DNA from: Dethiobacter alkaliphilus AHT 1
GTDB lineage: Bacteria > Bacillota > Dethiobacteria > Dethiobacterales > Dethiobacteraceae
DNA length: 64,000 nucleotides
Assembly: GCF_000174415.1 (NCBI RefSeq)
Contig: NZ_ACJM01000008.1
Location: 62,001-126,000, forward strand
Direction: 5' to 3'
The notes beneath the pieces were generated by a model. It was not told the DNA's origin. It did not search any database and saw only the letters and a program-made list of their open reading frames with translations. The number at the start of each line of letters is the position of its first letter. The stretch's first letter is position 1. This document shows positions 8,471 through 17,698 of the stretch, piece after piece. The position numbers were made by a program, and so were the translations under genes.

Positions 8471-8785
8471 ATGATGGGTCTGAGAGCTTACTTGATGGTG
8501 AATTGTAAGGATGATGTGAAACATGAGGATTTCCGTAAAGCGATTTTGGATCTGGAGGACATGATTGAGGTTGATTTCGTTGATCCGGTGGTAGGAAACT
8601 GTGACATGGTGATTATGGTTGAAGCTGCGGTAAGTGTGGAAAAGGTGGCGCGCCAGATTGCTGCAAATGATTGGGTGGAGAATGTGGCGATTCTGAAAAT
8701 TGTCAGCATCTTTGAGCGGCATCGCACGTCCAAGCGTGAGCTGTTGAAAGCTCTGCAGCGTGAAAAAGAAGAAGTGTTGACCTAA
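8471..8785 (+). CDS. Stand-alone Lrp/AsnC ligand-binding (RAM) domain protein
   Basis: The 104-residue product consists of only the RAM domain that binds effectors in Lrp/AsnC regulators, with no DNA-binding helix-turn-helix. The typical pattern is visible: LRAYLMVNCK at the start, a VDPVVGNCDMVIMVEA core strand-loop-strand, and VARQIAANDWVENV. A longer basic C-terminal helix (residues 80-104) follows. The ATG at 8471 has GGGAG 5 bases upstream. The stop is 15 bases before the NuoE-like gene, so it is probably co-transcribed with the redox complex. Stand-alone RAM proteins can bind amino acids and sometimes modulate other proteins; its role here is unknown. Confidence 0.75.
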   Translation: MMGLRAYLMVNCKDDVKHEDFRKAILDLEDMIEVDFVDPVVGNCDMVIMVEAAVSVEKVARQIAANDWVENVAILKIVSIFERHRTSKRELLKALQREKEEVLT

Positions 8786-8800
8786 AGTAGGGGAGGAGGG

Positions 8801-9352
8801 ATGATGAAGACCATGGCTGTTGAAGAGCTGCAGGTGTTAAAAGAGAAAAACCCGCTGCTGGCCATCGATGCCATTGTGCAGCGGCATAATGCGGATCCCG
8901 GTTCGGCCATTCCCATTCTGCAGGATATTCAGAATACCTTTGGCTATGTGGCCCCGGAAGTATTGCAACGGGTTTCGGAGTTGTCGGGCATCCTGGAAAG
9001 CGAACTTTACAGCATCGTGACTTTTTACTCCCAGTTTAGGATGGAGCCCATCGGCGAGAATCTGATCCAGGTTTGTCACGGTACGGCCTGCCACCTGGCA
9101 GGAGCTGAGAGAGTCAGTGAAGCAATTATGCACGAAACTGGCGCCAAGGACGGTGGAACCAGCCCTGACGGCAAGTTTACACTGGAAAAGGTGGCCTGTC
9201 TGGGTTGCTGCAGCCTTGCTCCGGTAATTACCGTTAACGAGGAAACTTATGGCCGGGTGGCCCCCAACGAGGTAGGCAAGGTTCTAAAAGAGATAAACGG
9301 GCAAACCGAAGACAAAAAGGCGGGGTGCAAAGGGGGGTGCCATCATGAGTAA
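8801..9352 (+). CDS. NuoE-like [2Fe-2S] thioredoxin-fold subunit (HydC/StnA-like)
   Basis: This is the small subunit of an NADH-oxidising flavoprotein module, homologous to NuoE of complex I and to the gamma subunits of NAD-linked hydrogenases, formate dehydrogenases and bifurcating complexes. The product is 183 residues. A helical N-terminal region (30-80) is followed by a thioredoxin-like fold with the four cluster cysteines in CHGTACH (about residues 97-103) and CLGCCSLAP (about 137-145). The last 15 residues are Lys/Gly/Cys/His-rich, which is unusual. It starts at tandem ATG codons behind GGGAGGAGGG; the second, at 8804, may be used. It overlaps the NuoF-like gene by 8 bases. Confidence 0.9.
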   Translation: MMKTMAVEELQVLKEKNPLLAIDAIVQRHNADPGSAIPILQDIQNTFGYVAPEVLQRVSELSGILESELYSIVTFYSQFRMEPIGENLIQVCHGTACHLAGAERVSEAIMHETGAKDGGTSPDGKFTLEKVACLGCCSLAPVITVNEETYGRVAPNEVGKVLKEINGQTEDKKAGCKGGCHHE

Positions 9353-11171
9353 TAATGGGTTTAAGGTGAAAATCGGGCTGGCTTCCTGCAGCATTGCGGC
9401 GGGAGCAGCAAAGGTCCACGATTTGTTAAAAGACCTTTTGGCAGATGATGGCATCCATCTCCAGCGTACCGGGTGTATGGGTTTGTGTTATTGTGAACCG
9501 CAGGTAGAGGTGGTGGCACCCGACGGGCGCAGTTATCTCTACGGGAATGTGAGTACAGATAATGTGGGGCAGATTGTTGAGGAGCATATTAAAAAAGGTG
9601 AGCCGGTGGAGGAGCTTTTGGTGGTTCCGCCGGACGGAGCCAGTGAAGCAGGGGAGTATATAGGACGGCAGGAAAGGTTTTTGCTGCACAACTGTGGCAA
9701 CATTGATCCGGAAAACATTGAAAGCTACCTGGATGCCGGCGGGTACAAAGGCCTGGCCAAGGCTGTGGCCATGAAACCGGAGGAGGTTATTGCAGAAGTT
9801 AAGTCCTCAGGGCTGCGCGGTCGCGGCGGTGCCGGGTTCCCCACCCATCAGAAATGGACCTTTGCCAGAGATGCCAAAGGTGAGCAAAAATATATCATCT
9901 GCAATGCGGATGAGGGAGACCCCGGGGCGTTTATGGACAGGAGCATTCTGGAGAGCGACCCGCACAGTGTTTTGGAAGGAATGATGATTGCCGGGTACGC
10001 CATCGGAGCCAGTGTGGGCTATATATACATCCGGGCCGAATATCCTTTGGCAATCCGGCGGTTAAAAATTGCCATTGCCCAGGCCAAGGAGCATTATTAT
10101 CTGGGAACAAACATCCTCAACTCCGGTTTTGATTTTGATATTAAAATCAGAGAGGGAGCCGGAGCCTTTGTTTGCGGCGAAGAGACGGCATTGATTGCTT
10201 CCATTGAAGGCAAAAGGGGCATGCCGCGTTTTCGTCCTCCTTTCCCGGCGGTATCCGGTTTGTTTGCTTCTCCTACTTCCATCAATAACGTAGAAACCTT
10301 TGCCAATGTGCCGCAGATATTAGCCCAGGGAGCTGCGGCTTATAATGTGCACGGCACGGAGTTTAGTAAAGGAACAAAGGTCTTTGCCCTGGCAGGCAAG
10401 GTTAACCGGGGGGGCCTGATTGAAGTGCCCATGGGAATGAGCATCAATGACATCGTATTTGCTGTGGGTGGCGGTATTTCTACCGGTAAGGCATTTAAGG
10501 CAGTACAAACCGGCGGTCCCTCCGGCGGCTGTATTCCGGCAGAGTTGGCCGACACCGCGGTGGATTATGAGTCTTTAAAGGAAATCGGGGCCATTATGGG
10601 CTCAGGCGGACTGTTGATTATGGACGAAGAGACCTGCATGGTGGATGTGGCCAAGTTTTTCCTCACCTTTACACGGGAGGAATCCTGCGGTAAATGTACA
10701 TTCTGCCGGGTAGGCACAGAGCAGATGCTGCGTATTCTGGAGCGGATTACCGAGGGTGAAGGGACCGAAGAGGATATTGATACTTTGGAGGACCTGGGAT
10801 CCAAAATTAAAGCCGGTTCGCTGTGCGGGCTGGGCCAGACGGTACCTAACCCGGTACTGACCACCATTAAATATTTCCGGGACGAATACGAGGCGCACGT
10901 CAGGGATAAGGTTTGCCCTGCAAAGAATTGTAAGGCTCTGATTGAGTATGAGATAGTGGCCGAAGACTGCAAAGGGTGCGGGCTTTGCCGCAAACAGTGC
11001 CCGGTGGATGCCATTAGCGGCGGTAAAAAAGAACCCCACGTCATTGATCAGGCCACATGTCTGCGCTGCGGCTTATGCGTCAACAGCTGCAAGTTTGACT
11101 GCATTACCGTAAGCTCCAAGCCGGGGAAAACAGCGCCTGTTGATGGCCAGGGAATGGGGGCGGTATCATGA
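9345..11171 (+). CDS. NuoF-like NADH-binding FMN/iron-sulfur subunit with ferredoxin domains (HydB/StnB-like)
   Basis: This is the flavin-carrying subunit that exchanges electrons with NAD(H). The product is 608 residues in the long form found in bifurcating hydrogenases and related complexes. It has an N-terminal [2Fe-2S] thioredoxin-like domain (about 1-100), then the NuoF core with the FMN/NADH site GRGGAGFPTHQKW (about residue 162) and CNADEGDPGAFMDR (about 185-198). A [4Fe-4S] site ESCGKCTFCRVGTEQ is near residue 447, and two C-terminal 4Fe-4S ferredoxin motifs, CKGCGLCRKQCP and CLRCGLCVNSC, end the protein. The start overlaps the NuoE-like gene and its stop overlaps the fusion gene by 4 bases, so the three are a unit. 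A similar pair lies at 34800-37107. Confidence 0.92.
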   Translation: MSNNGFKVKIGLASCSIAAGAAKVHDLLKDLLADDGIHLQRTGCMGLCYCEPQVEVVAPDGRSYLYGNVSTDNVGQIVEEHIKKGEPVEELLVVPPDGASEAGEYIGRQERFLLHNCGNIDPENIESYLDAGGYKGLAKAVAMKPEEVIAEVKSSGLRGRGGAGFPTHQKWTFARDAKGEQKYIICNADEGDPGAFMDRSILESDPHSVLEGMMIAGYAIGASVGYIYIRAEYPLAIRRLKIAIAQAKEHYYLGTNILNSGFDFDIKIREGAGAFVCGEETALIASIEGKRGMPRFRPPFPAVSGLFASPTSINNVETFANVPQILAQGAAAYNVHGTEFSKGTKVFALAGKVNRGGLIEVPMGMSINDIVFAVGGGISTGKAFKAVQTGGPSGGCIPAELADTAVDYESLKEIGAIMGSGGLLIMDEETCMVDVAKFFLTFTREESCGKCTFCRVGTEQMLRILERITEGEGTEEDIDTLEDLGSKIKAGSLCGLGQTVPNPVLTTIKYFRDEYEAHVRDKVCPAKNCKALIEYEIVAEDCKGCGLCRKQCPVDAISGGKKEPHVIDQATCLRCGLCVNSCKFDCITVSSKPGKTAPVDGQGMGAVS

Positions 11172-14100
11172 GTAAGGTAGGAATTATACTGGACGGCAAA
11201 GAGGTTTTTGTGGAAGAGGGCAGTAACCTGCTGGAGGCGGCGCTGCAAAGCGGTGTGGAGGTTCCGCACCTTTGCTATGATCCGCGCCTGAAGCCTTTTG
11301 GCTCCTGCCGTTTGTGTTTTGTAGAGATTGCCGGACGACCGGTGGCGGTGCCCGCCTGCGGCACACAGGTTAGTGCCGGAATGGATGTAACCACCAACAG
11401 TGAACTCTTGGCAGATTTGCGCCGGGTGGCTCTGGAGCTATTGCTGTCTGAACATTGCGGCGATTGCGTAGCCCCCTGTCAACAGGCATGTCCGGCTAAA
11501 ATTGATATTCAGGGCTTCATCGCCCACATCGCCAACGGCCAACATAAAAAAGCGGCTGCATTGATTAAGGAGAAATTGCCGTTGCCGTCGGTGTGCGGAC
11601 GAATCTGCCCCAGATTCTGTGAAGAAGAGTGCCGGCGCAACCTGGTGGATGAGGCGGTAAATATCTGTGCCCTGAAAAGGTTTGCCGGAGATTATGATTT
11701 AAAAGCCATCAATTCCTATAAGGAACAAATGGCACCGGATACCGGGTTTACAGTGGCCGTGGTGGGTGGCGGACCGGCAGGCCTTACCGCTGCTTATTAC
11801 CTGGCGCTGGCCGGACACCGGATTACCCTCTATGATGCGGGGCCCCAGCTGGGTGGGATGCTGCGTTATGGTATTCCCGAATATCGTCTTCCCAAGCAGT
11901 TGCTGGACCAGGAAATCAATATGATTACCGAGATGTGCCAGGAAGTACGCCTGGGCGAAGTGCTGGGGCGTGACTATACCATGGCCCAGCTAAAGGAACA
12001 ATATGACGCGGTCTTTTTGGGCATTGGCTGTCAGGAAGCTCAGGGAATGGGTTTACCAGATGAAGAGATGCCGGGAATTCTAAAAGGGATTGATTTTCTG
12101 CGGATGGTGGTGGAAGACCGTCCACCGGAGCTGGGTAGCAGGGTGGCTGTCATCGGCGGCGGTAACACCGCCATGGATGCGGCCCGCACATCTTTGCGCC
12201 TGGGAGCGGAGGAAGTGGTGGTTATTTATCGCCGCAGCAGGGATGAGATGCCTGCCAACCCGGTGGAAATTATGGAAGCGGAAGAAGAAGGTGTTGAGTT
12301 CCACTACCTGACTAACCCCACCGCCTGCATTGAGCGGAAAGGTCGGCTGCAGGGACTGGAGTGCATCCGCATGGAACTGGGAGAGCCGGATGCTTCCGGG
12401 CGCCGTCGCCCGGTGGCCGTTGCCGGCACCGAATACGAGATGGAATTTGATACGGTGATTTTGGCCATTGGCCAGGTGGTTGAAACGGAGGCCGCCCAAC
12501 ACAGTGAAGTGTCTCTGAGCAGATGGGGTACCATCGACACTGCTTTGGAAACGGGCTGCACCAGTGAGCCGGGAGTTTTTGCCGCCGGCGACTGTGTAAG
12601 CGGCGCAGCAACCGTTGTGGAAGCTGTGGGGGCAGCCAGGGTGGCGGCCCGCTCCATTGACCAGTATCTGTACGGTAAGGAAATTACTCCGGAGGCCAAA
12701 CCGTTTAACTGCAGCATGGGTGAGTTAAAAGACTTGGATCCTGCCGACTTTGCCGACAGAGAAAAGCTGGCCCGGGCGCCGGAGATACATCTGGCACCAA
12801 TGGAGAGGAAGCAGCATTTTGACGAGTTTAACCTGGGACTGAGTAAGGACGGTCTGGGGCAGGAAACGCAGCGCTGTTTGTCTTGTGGCTGTGAAGATGT
12901 ATTCAACTGCACGCTGCGTCAGCTGGCCAGCGAGTATGAGGTTGATACCAACCGGCTGGGAGTCAGCAATAAACGCTACGCTATCCACACTAACCACCGC
13001 CACATTGTGCATGACGCCAACAAGTGCATCCTTTGCGGCAACTGTGTAAGGATCTGTCAGGAAGTGCAGGGAATTGGCGCGCTGGGGTTTGCCAACCGCG
13101 GTTATGATACGGTGGTTAAACCTTCCATGGGACTGCCGTTGGCAGAGACCATGTGTGAGTCCTGCAGCCAGTGCGTATCGGCCTGTCCCACCGGCGCCAT
13201 TGCGGTGAAAAGCCCGCTGCAAAAGCCCGGTCCGTTTGTGGATGACAGTGTGGTAGACACCACCTGTGTGCAGTGCAGCATTGGCTGTGATTTGCAGCTG
13301 CATGTGGTGGGAGATAGCATTACCAGAGTAACTTCACCGCTGCGCGGGGAAGTAAATAGCGGCAACCTGTGTAAGAAAGGCGCTTTTGAGTTTGATTTTG
13401 TTCACAGTAAAGGGCGCTTACAAACTCCTCTGCTGCAAAATGGAGAGAAGATGCAGGAGGTAAGCTGGGATGAAGCCTTTGCGGGGGCGGCGTCCATGCT
13501 GCAGAAAATTCGTGACCGTTACGGTCCGGAAAGCCTGGCGGTACTGGTCTCCCCCAGTCTCACCAATGAAGCAAACTATCTGGCACAGAAGCTGGCCCGG
13601 TTGGCTCTGCGGACAAATAATATTGAAAGCACAAAGCCTGTGGCTTCCGCAAGCCACTTAGGCGAAGAAAGTCTGGAGACAGACCCGGTTGCTTACAAGG
13701 AATTAAAGGACAGTGATTTTATCCTGGTGGTTAACACCGATCCTACAGTGGATTATCCCATTGTGGCGCAAAAAATCCGGCAGGCGGAAGCGGCCGGGGC
13801 CACTTTGGCGATAATGAGCCCCAGAGCAACCAGGCTCGATGGGCAGGCACAGCTTACCATTCGCACCCACCCCCGTAAGTCACTGAAACTATTCCAGGCC
13901 ATGCAGGCTTATCTGCAAAGATATGATCTGGCCTGCCAGGGTATGGAACTGCCTTTGACTGAAGAAGAAATTAAGTACCTGCTTTTGGAATTGCCGGAAA
14001 CGGTGCGGGTGAAGCCGGCCAGGGTAATAGAGCTTCTGCACAGGTATCTGCAGGCCAGAAACCCTGTAATTGTAGTGGACGGAAGCACCATGAGCGGACC

Positions 14101-14755
14101 GGAACTGGGGGCGCTTTTGGATATTGTGCAGGCCACCGGGAACGCCAAAGCGGGGCAGGGTATCCTGCAGCTGTTTGAAAGCGGCAACTGCCGCGGCCAA
14201 TTGGATATGGGTGTGCATCCCCGCCTGCTGCCGGGACGTCAGCCCCTTTATGATCTGGCAGCACGAGAGCGTTATTACGGGGTGACCGGCATGCCGCTGC
14301 CGGCAACAGCCGGGCTCACTCTGCAGGAAATTAGGGCTGCGGCAAAAGACGGGGACATCATCGGCATCATTGTCATCGGCGATGACTTTAGCCTGGACGA
14401 TGAGATGTTTGATGAAGGCCTGTTTACCGTGGCGGTGACCTCCACATGGCGAACAGATTTGAATCGGGCCGATGTGGTACTGCCAGCGCCCACCTTTGCT
14501 GAAAGCAGGGGGACGGTGACAAACAGTGAGGGCCGGATGCAACGTTTGAACCCGGCGTTTGCACCTCCCGGCGGAAAGGATCATTACGAAATCCTAAACG
14601 ATCTGGCACAGGCTTTGGGCGTGGATTTCTCCCGGTCCTTACCGGAGCAGCTTTTAAATGAAATGCAGGAAATTTCACAATGGGGTTTGCAAAAGGCAGG
14701 AAATTTCTTCATGGGTAACGAAAAGAGTAAGAGAAGAAAGGTTCCGGTAATATAA
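11168..14755 (+). CDS. NuoG/GltD-type fusion: 2Fe-2S, FAD/NAD(P) oxidoreductase, ferredoxin and molybdopterin-like domains
   Basis: This 1195-residue protein joins modules that usually sit on separate chains. From the N-terminus: a NuoG-type [2Fe-2S] domain (about 1-80); a GltD/NfnB-like module with a cysteine-rich entry (CVAPCQQACP, about 100), an FAD site VAVVGGGPAGLTAAYYL (about 197) and an NAD(P) site VAVIGGGNTAMDAAR (about 328); two 4Fe-4S motifs CILCGNCVRIC and CESCSQCVSACP (about 620-680); a molybdopterin Fe4S4 motif starting CVQCSIGC (about 700); and a molybdopterin-oxidoreductase fold to the end. Where formate dehydrogenases have Cys or selenocysteine, this chain reads TKPVASASH after the TNNIES stretch, so the molybdopterin part is probably structural, as in NuoG. 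With its NuoE/NuoF partners it resembles bifurcating transhydrogenases such as the Sporomusa-type Nfn; the reaction is inferred. Confidence 0.85.
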   Translation: MSKVGIILDGKEVFVEEGSNLLEAALQSGVEVPHLCYDPRLKPFGSCRLCFVEIAGRPVAVPACGTQVSAGMDVTTNSELLADLRRVALELLLSEHCGDCVAPCQQACPAKIDIQGFIAHIANGQHKKAAALIKEKLPLPSVCGRICPRFCEEECRRNLVDEAVNICALKRFAGDYDLKAINSYKEQMAPDTGFTVAVVGGGPAGLTAAYYLALAGHRITLYDAGPQLGGMLRYGIPEYRLPKQLLDQEINMITEMCQEVRLGEVLGRDYTMAQLKEQYDAVFLGIGCQEAQGMGLPDEEMPGILKGIDFLRMVVEDRPPELGSRVAVIGGGNTAMDAARTSLRLGAEEVVVIYRRSRDEMPANPVEIMEAEEEGVEFHYLTNPTACIERKGRLQGLECIRMELGEPDASGRRRPVAVAGTEYEMEFDTVILAIGQVVETEAAQHSEVSLSRWGTIDTALETGCTSEPGVFAAGDCVSGAATVVEAVGAARVAARSIDQYLYGKEITPEAKPFNCSMGELKDLDPADFADREKLARAPEIHLAPMERKQHFDEFNLGLSKDGLGQETQRCLSCGCEDVFNCTLRQLASEYEVDTNRLGVSNKRYAIHTNHRHIVHDANKCILCGNCVRICQEVQGIGALGFANRGYDTVVKPSMGLPLAETMCESCSQCVSACPTGAIAVKSPLQKPGPFVDDSVVDTTCVQCSIGCDLQLHVVGDSITRVTSPLRGEVNSGNLCKKGAFEFDFVHSKGRLQTPLLQNGEKMQEVSWDEAFAGAASMLQKIRDRYGPESLAVLVSPSLTNEANYLAQKLARLALRTNNIESTKPVASASHLGEESLETDPVAYKELKDSDFILVVNTDPTVDYPIVAQKIRQAEAAGATLAIMSPRATRLDGQAQLTIRTHPRKSLKLFQAMQAYLQRYDLACQGMELPLTEEEIKYLLLELPETVRVKPARVIELLHRYLQARNPVIVVDGSTMSGPELGALLDIVQATGNAKAGQGILQLFESGNCRGQLDMGVHPRLLPGRQPLYDLAARERYYGVTGMPLPATAGLTLQEIRAAAKDGDIIGIIVIGDDFSLDDEMFDEGLFTVAVTSTWRTDLNRADVVLPAPTFAESRGTVTNSEGRMQRLNPAFAPPGGKDHYEILNDLAQALGVDFSRSLPEQLLNEMQEISQWGLQKAGNFFMGNEKSKRRKVPVI

Positions 14756-14781
14756 AATTTAATAATGGAATATAGCATAGT

Positions 14782-14819
14782 AAAGACACCCCTGCACAAA
14801 GAGTGACAGGGGTGTCTTT
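14782..14819 (+). terminator. Strong terminator after the NuoEF/fusion operon
   Basis: AAAGACACCCCTG (14782-14794) pairs perfectly with CAGGGGTGTCTTT (14807-14819), a 13-base-pair stem with a 12-base loop. A-rich and T-rich flanks allow action in both directions. Confidence 0.9.
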
Positions 14820-14867
14820 ACAAAGAATTGCCGCGGTCGAAAAGCATGGTAATTCGGGGGAGGGGTT

Positions 14868-15551
14868 TTGACTGTGGGTAAAATTACAATTATATTAGCG
14901 GATGATCATGCCGTGGTGCGGGAGAGCATCCGCAGACTCCTGGAAGAAAGGGAGGACCTGGAGGTGGTAGGTGAAGCGGGGGATGGCGAGAATGCGGTAG
15001 AACTGGTGAAGAACCTCAAACCCAGGGTAGTCATCCTGGATATCGCCATGCCGAAGCTCAATGGTATTGAAGCAACGCGCAAAATCAGGGAGCTAAGTCC
15101 CGATACCAATATCCTTATCCTTTCGGCTTATGATTACAGCCAGTACGTGTTTGCCCTGCTGGAGGCGGGTGCCACCGGTTATCTGTTAAAAGATGTGAAC
15201 TGCCAGGAGTTGATTCGCTCTATTTACAGTGTGGATAAAGGTGAGCCGGTTCTTTGTCCTTCTGTGGCTGCCAAAGTGATGCAGCGTTTTCGCCGCGGCG
15301 AGGATAGTGAAACAAATAACGCCGTTGATTCGCTGACCGGCAGGGAAGTGGAGGTGCTAACCATGGTAGCCAACGGCCATCGTAATCAGGAGATTGCCAG
15401 CAGGCTTTATGTTAGTAAGCGTACCGTGGAAGCGCACCTGGCCAGTATTTTCAGCAAACTAAAGGTGGGATCCCGCACCGAAGCAATACTCTTTGCTCTA
15501 AAGGAAGGCATGATCAGTCTGGAAGATGTGGAAGTGAGTGGGAAAGATTAA
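14868..15551 (+). CDS. NarL/FixJ family response regulator
   Basis: The 227-residue product has a receiver domain (about 5-120) with acidic residues in LADDHA, the phosphoacceptor Asp in VVILDIAMPKLNG (about residue 57) and the conserved Lys in GYLLKDV (about 108). A LuxR-type helix-turn-helix (about 155-215) starts at LTGREVEVLTMVANG and holds the recognition helix SKRTVEAHLASIF. It starts with TTG behind GGGGGAGGGG; an in-frame GTG at 14874 is also possible. Its stop overlaps the start of the histidine kinase by one base, so the two are a cognate pair. The regulated genes are not shown by the sequence. Confidence 0.9.
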   Translation: MTVGKITIILADDHAVVRESIRRLLEEREDLEVVGEAGDGENAVELVKNLKPRVVILDIAMPKLNGIEATRKIRELSPDTNILILSAYDYSQYVFALLEAGATGYLLKDVNCQELIRSIYSVDKGEPVLCPSVAAKVMQRFRRGEDSETNNAVDSLTGREVEVLTMVANGHRNQEIASRLYVSKRTVEAHLASIFSKLKVGSRTEAILFALKEGMISLEDVEVSGKD

Positions 15552-17506
15552 TGACACAGACATTGAAAGCGGCTATTCTGACAGGAAGTTTTATGTTGTT
15601 AGCGGGTTTGATGCTGGAGGCGGGCCCGGACCTCTATACCTGGGGGCGTTATTTATTTGTATTGTTGATTTTTGGCTCCGGAGTCTGGTTTCGTTACGCC
15701 GGTGTTGTGGCTGCGGGGCTGATGTCTTTTTCTGTGCTTGTAAGTCACAGTTTTTTAATGAGCACTCAGATGTGGCTCTCTCTTTCTCATGCCGCACTTA
15801 TTCCGGCGGTGGGCGTCTTGGCGGGATTGTACTGGATTAGTGTAAAAGAGTTTACAGCCATGCAGCATTACACAATGGCCTGGTACAAAAAGATGCGGAA
15901 AAAGCATTATAACAAAACCCGGGCCAGAATTGAGCAGGACAAACAACTGGCCACCTTAAGCGATTACTCGCAGCGTGTGGCTTTTTGTGCCGATATTGAG
16001 GATGTGATCCGGATTGGCCTGGACCTTGCCCGGGATACTATGCGGGTGGATGCGGTGGCCATTTATTCACTGCCCGCAGAGGATGAGACTCTATATCTGG
16101 TGTCATCCTGCGGCTTACAGGCCAAAGAAGCGGCAAAGAACCAACCAATTCCGCTGGGAGAAGGCTTTAACGGTAAAGCTGCCGAAAGTGGCAACCTGGT
16201 GGTGGCCTATGATTTTCAAAAAGACTTTGAGGTGTCTGACGCTCTCCGGGACGAAGAGTTTCGGGCAGTGGCGGTGGTGCCCCTTGTTTCCCGTAATAAA
16301 ATCATGGGCACATTGATGGTGGCTAACAGAAGGCATCATATTTTCAGTGCGCAGGAACTGTTGGTACTGGAAACTCTGGGACATCAGCTGGGTATGGCCA
16401 AGGAGAACACCATTCTCACCGATGTGCAGCAAACCATGCAGAAGCAACTGCGGGAATCAGAAAAACAGTATCGGGGGATTTTTGAAAAAACAAATGATAT
16501 TATCTGGCTTGAAGACGGGGAAGGAAATATCATTTCTGCCAACAAAGCTTGTGCCAATATGCTGGGTATTGAACTCTCCCGGCTGAAAAAGGAAAATATT
16601 TTTACCTACATTCCCCATGAACAGGCCCAAAAAGCAAAACTGGTGCGGCAGCAGCTTTTCAACGGAACAATCGCGGAGAAATCATATGACCAGACCATTG
16701 TTAACAATGAAGGAACAGAAATTATCCTTAAGGTGACCACAAATCTGCTGGATAACGGAGACATTCCGGGGTTTCAGCATATAGCCAAAGATATCACCGA
16801 GGAAAGAAAACTGCACGAAAATCAGCAGTTTTATATTGAGCATATCACTCGCGCTCAGGAAGAAGAGAGACTGCGCATCAGCCGGGAGCTGCATGACAGT
16901 ACCGCCCAGTCACTAATTGTGGTGCTGCACCAGTTGGAGAAGTATTTGGTATCCAGCGATCATTTGCGGCTTGGTGATTCCCGCTTTCTCTTCAATGTAG
17001 CCGAACAGGTAAAGGCCATTTTGCAGGAAGTACGTCAGTTTAGTCGTGATTTGAGACCCTCCATTCTAGATGACCTGGGGCTGGTTCCTTCCCTGGAATG
17101 GTACATTGATGAACTAAACCGTACCCACGGCCTGAAGGTGGACTTAAATATTATAGGGCAAAAGCAGATGCTCCGCCCTGAAATCCGGGTTTCCCTCTTT
17201 CGCATTATTCAGGAAGCATTGCGGAATGTAATGCGGCATGCCGAAGCAAACAACGCTAAAGTAAAGATTGAGTTTGATAATAATGAGGTCAGGGTTGTGG
17301 TACAGGATAATGGTAAGGGGTTTGATGCAGAGCCCCTTGGTGATTTGTTGCGTAACGGCAAGTTGGGCCTGGCGGGAATGCATGAGCGGGCAAAAATTCT
17401 TGGCGGCAGCATCGAAATCTCCTCGGCAAAGGGGGCAGGAACAACCATTTTTATTGCTGTCCCGCTGGTATCTGATCATCTGCTTGCAGAGGTTGGCCAA
17501 AAATAA
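15551..17506 (+). CDS. Membrane sensor histidine kinase with GAF and PAS domains (HisKA_3 type)
   Basis: This is the partner kinase of the NarL-type regulator just upstream. The 651-residue protein begins with about four hydrophobic segments (residues 5-100), followed by a basic stretch, a GAF domain (about 135-290), and a PAS domain (about 300-425, YRGIFEKTNDIIWLEDGEG). The dimerisation/phosphoacceptor helix of the HisKA_3 type reads RISRELHDSTAQSL (about residue 441), where His is the phosphorylation site. A HATPase_c domain follows with an N box near ALRNVMRHAEA, DNGKGFD and the GLAGMHERA block. The ligand is unknown; GAF plus PAS suggests a cytoplasmic redox, gas or small-molecule signal. 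Confidence 0.92.
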   Translation: MTQTLKAAILTGSFMLLAGLMLEAGPDLYTWGRYLFVLLIFGSGVWFRYAGVVAAGLMSFSVLVSHSFLMSTQMWLSLSHAALIPAVGVLAGLYWISVKEFTAMQHYTMAWYKKMRKKHYNKTRARIEQDKQLATLSDYSQRVAFCADIEDVIRIGLDLARDTMRVDAVAIYSLPAEDETLYLVSSCGLQAKEAAKNQPIPLGEGFNGKAAESGNLVVAYDFQKDFEVSDALRDEEFRAVAVVPLVSRNKIMGTLMVANRRHHIFSAQELLVLETLGHQLGMAKENTILTDVQQTMQKQLRESEKQYRGIFEKTNDIIWLEDGEGNIISANKACANMLGIELSRLKKENIFTYIPHEQAQKAKLVRQQLFNGTIAEKSYDQTIVNNEGTEIILKVTTNLLDNGDIPGFQHIAKDITEERKLHENQQFYIEHITRAQEEERLRISRELHDSTAQSLIVVLHQLEKYLVSSDHLRLGDSRFLFNVAEQVKAILQEVRQFSRDLRPSILDDLGLVPSLEWYIDELNRTHGLKVDLNIIGQKQMLRPEIRVSLFRIIQEALRNVMRHAEANNAKVKIEFDNNEVRVVVQDNGKGFDAEPLGDLLRNGKLGLAGMHERAKILGGSIEISSAKGAGTTIFIAVPLVSDHLLAEVGQK

Positions 17507-17617
17507 GAATAGTACGGGTTATTTTTCCATGCACCGCTATTATTATGAAATATGAAGCCCAGTTAACATAAGATTAAGTTTTTTTAATAACCTGCCCGCA
17601 GCGCCGGAAGGGGAGGT

Positions 17618-17647
17618 TTGCCTAAGACCCTGAAAACTTACTATAAT
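17618..17647 (+). promoter_or_regulatory. Sigma-A-type promoter of the LysM/SleB hydrolase gene
   Basis: TTGCCT (17618-17623), an 18-base spacer and a perfect TATAAT (17642-17647), about 50 bases ahead of the start codon. Confidence 0.6.
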
Positions 17648-17698
17648 GGATGCAGTTGACATAACTAATCCTTTGTAGGAAGCAGAAAGGGGTACATA

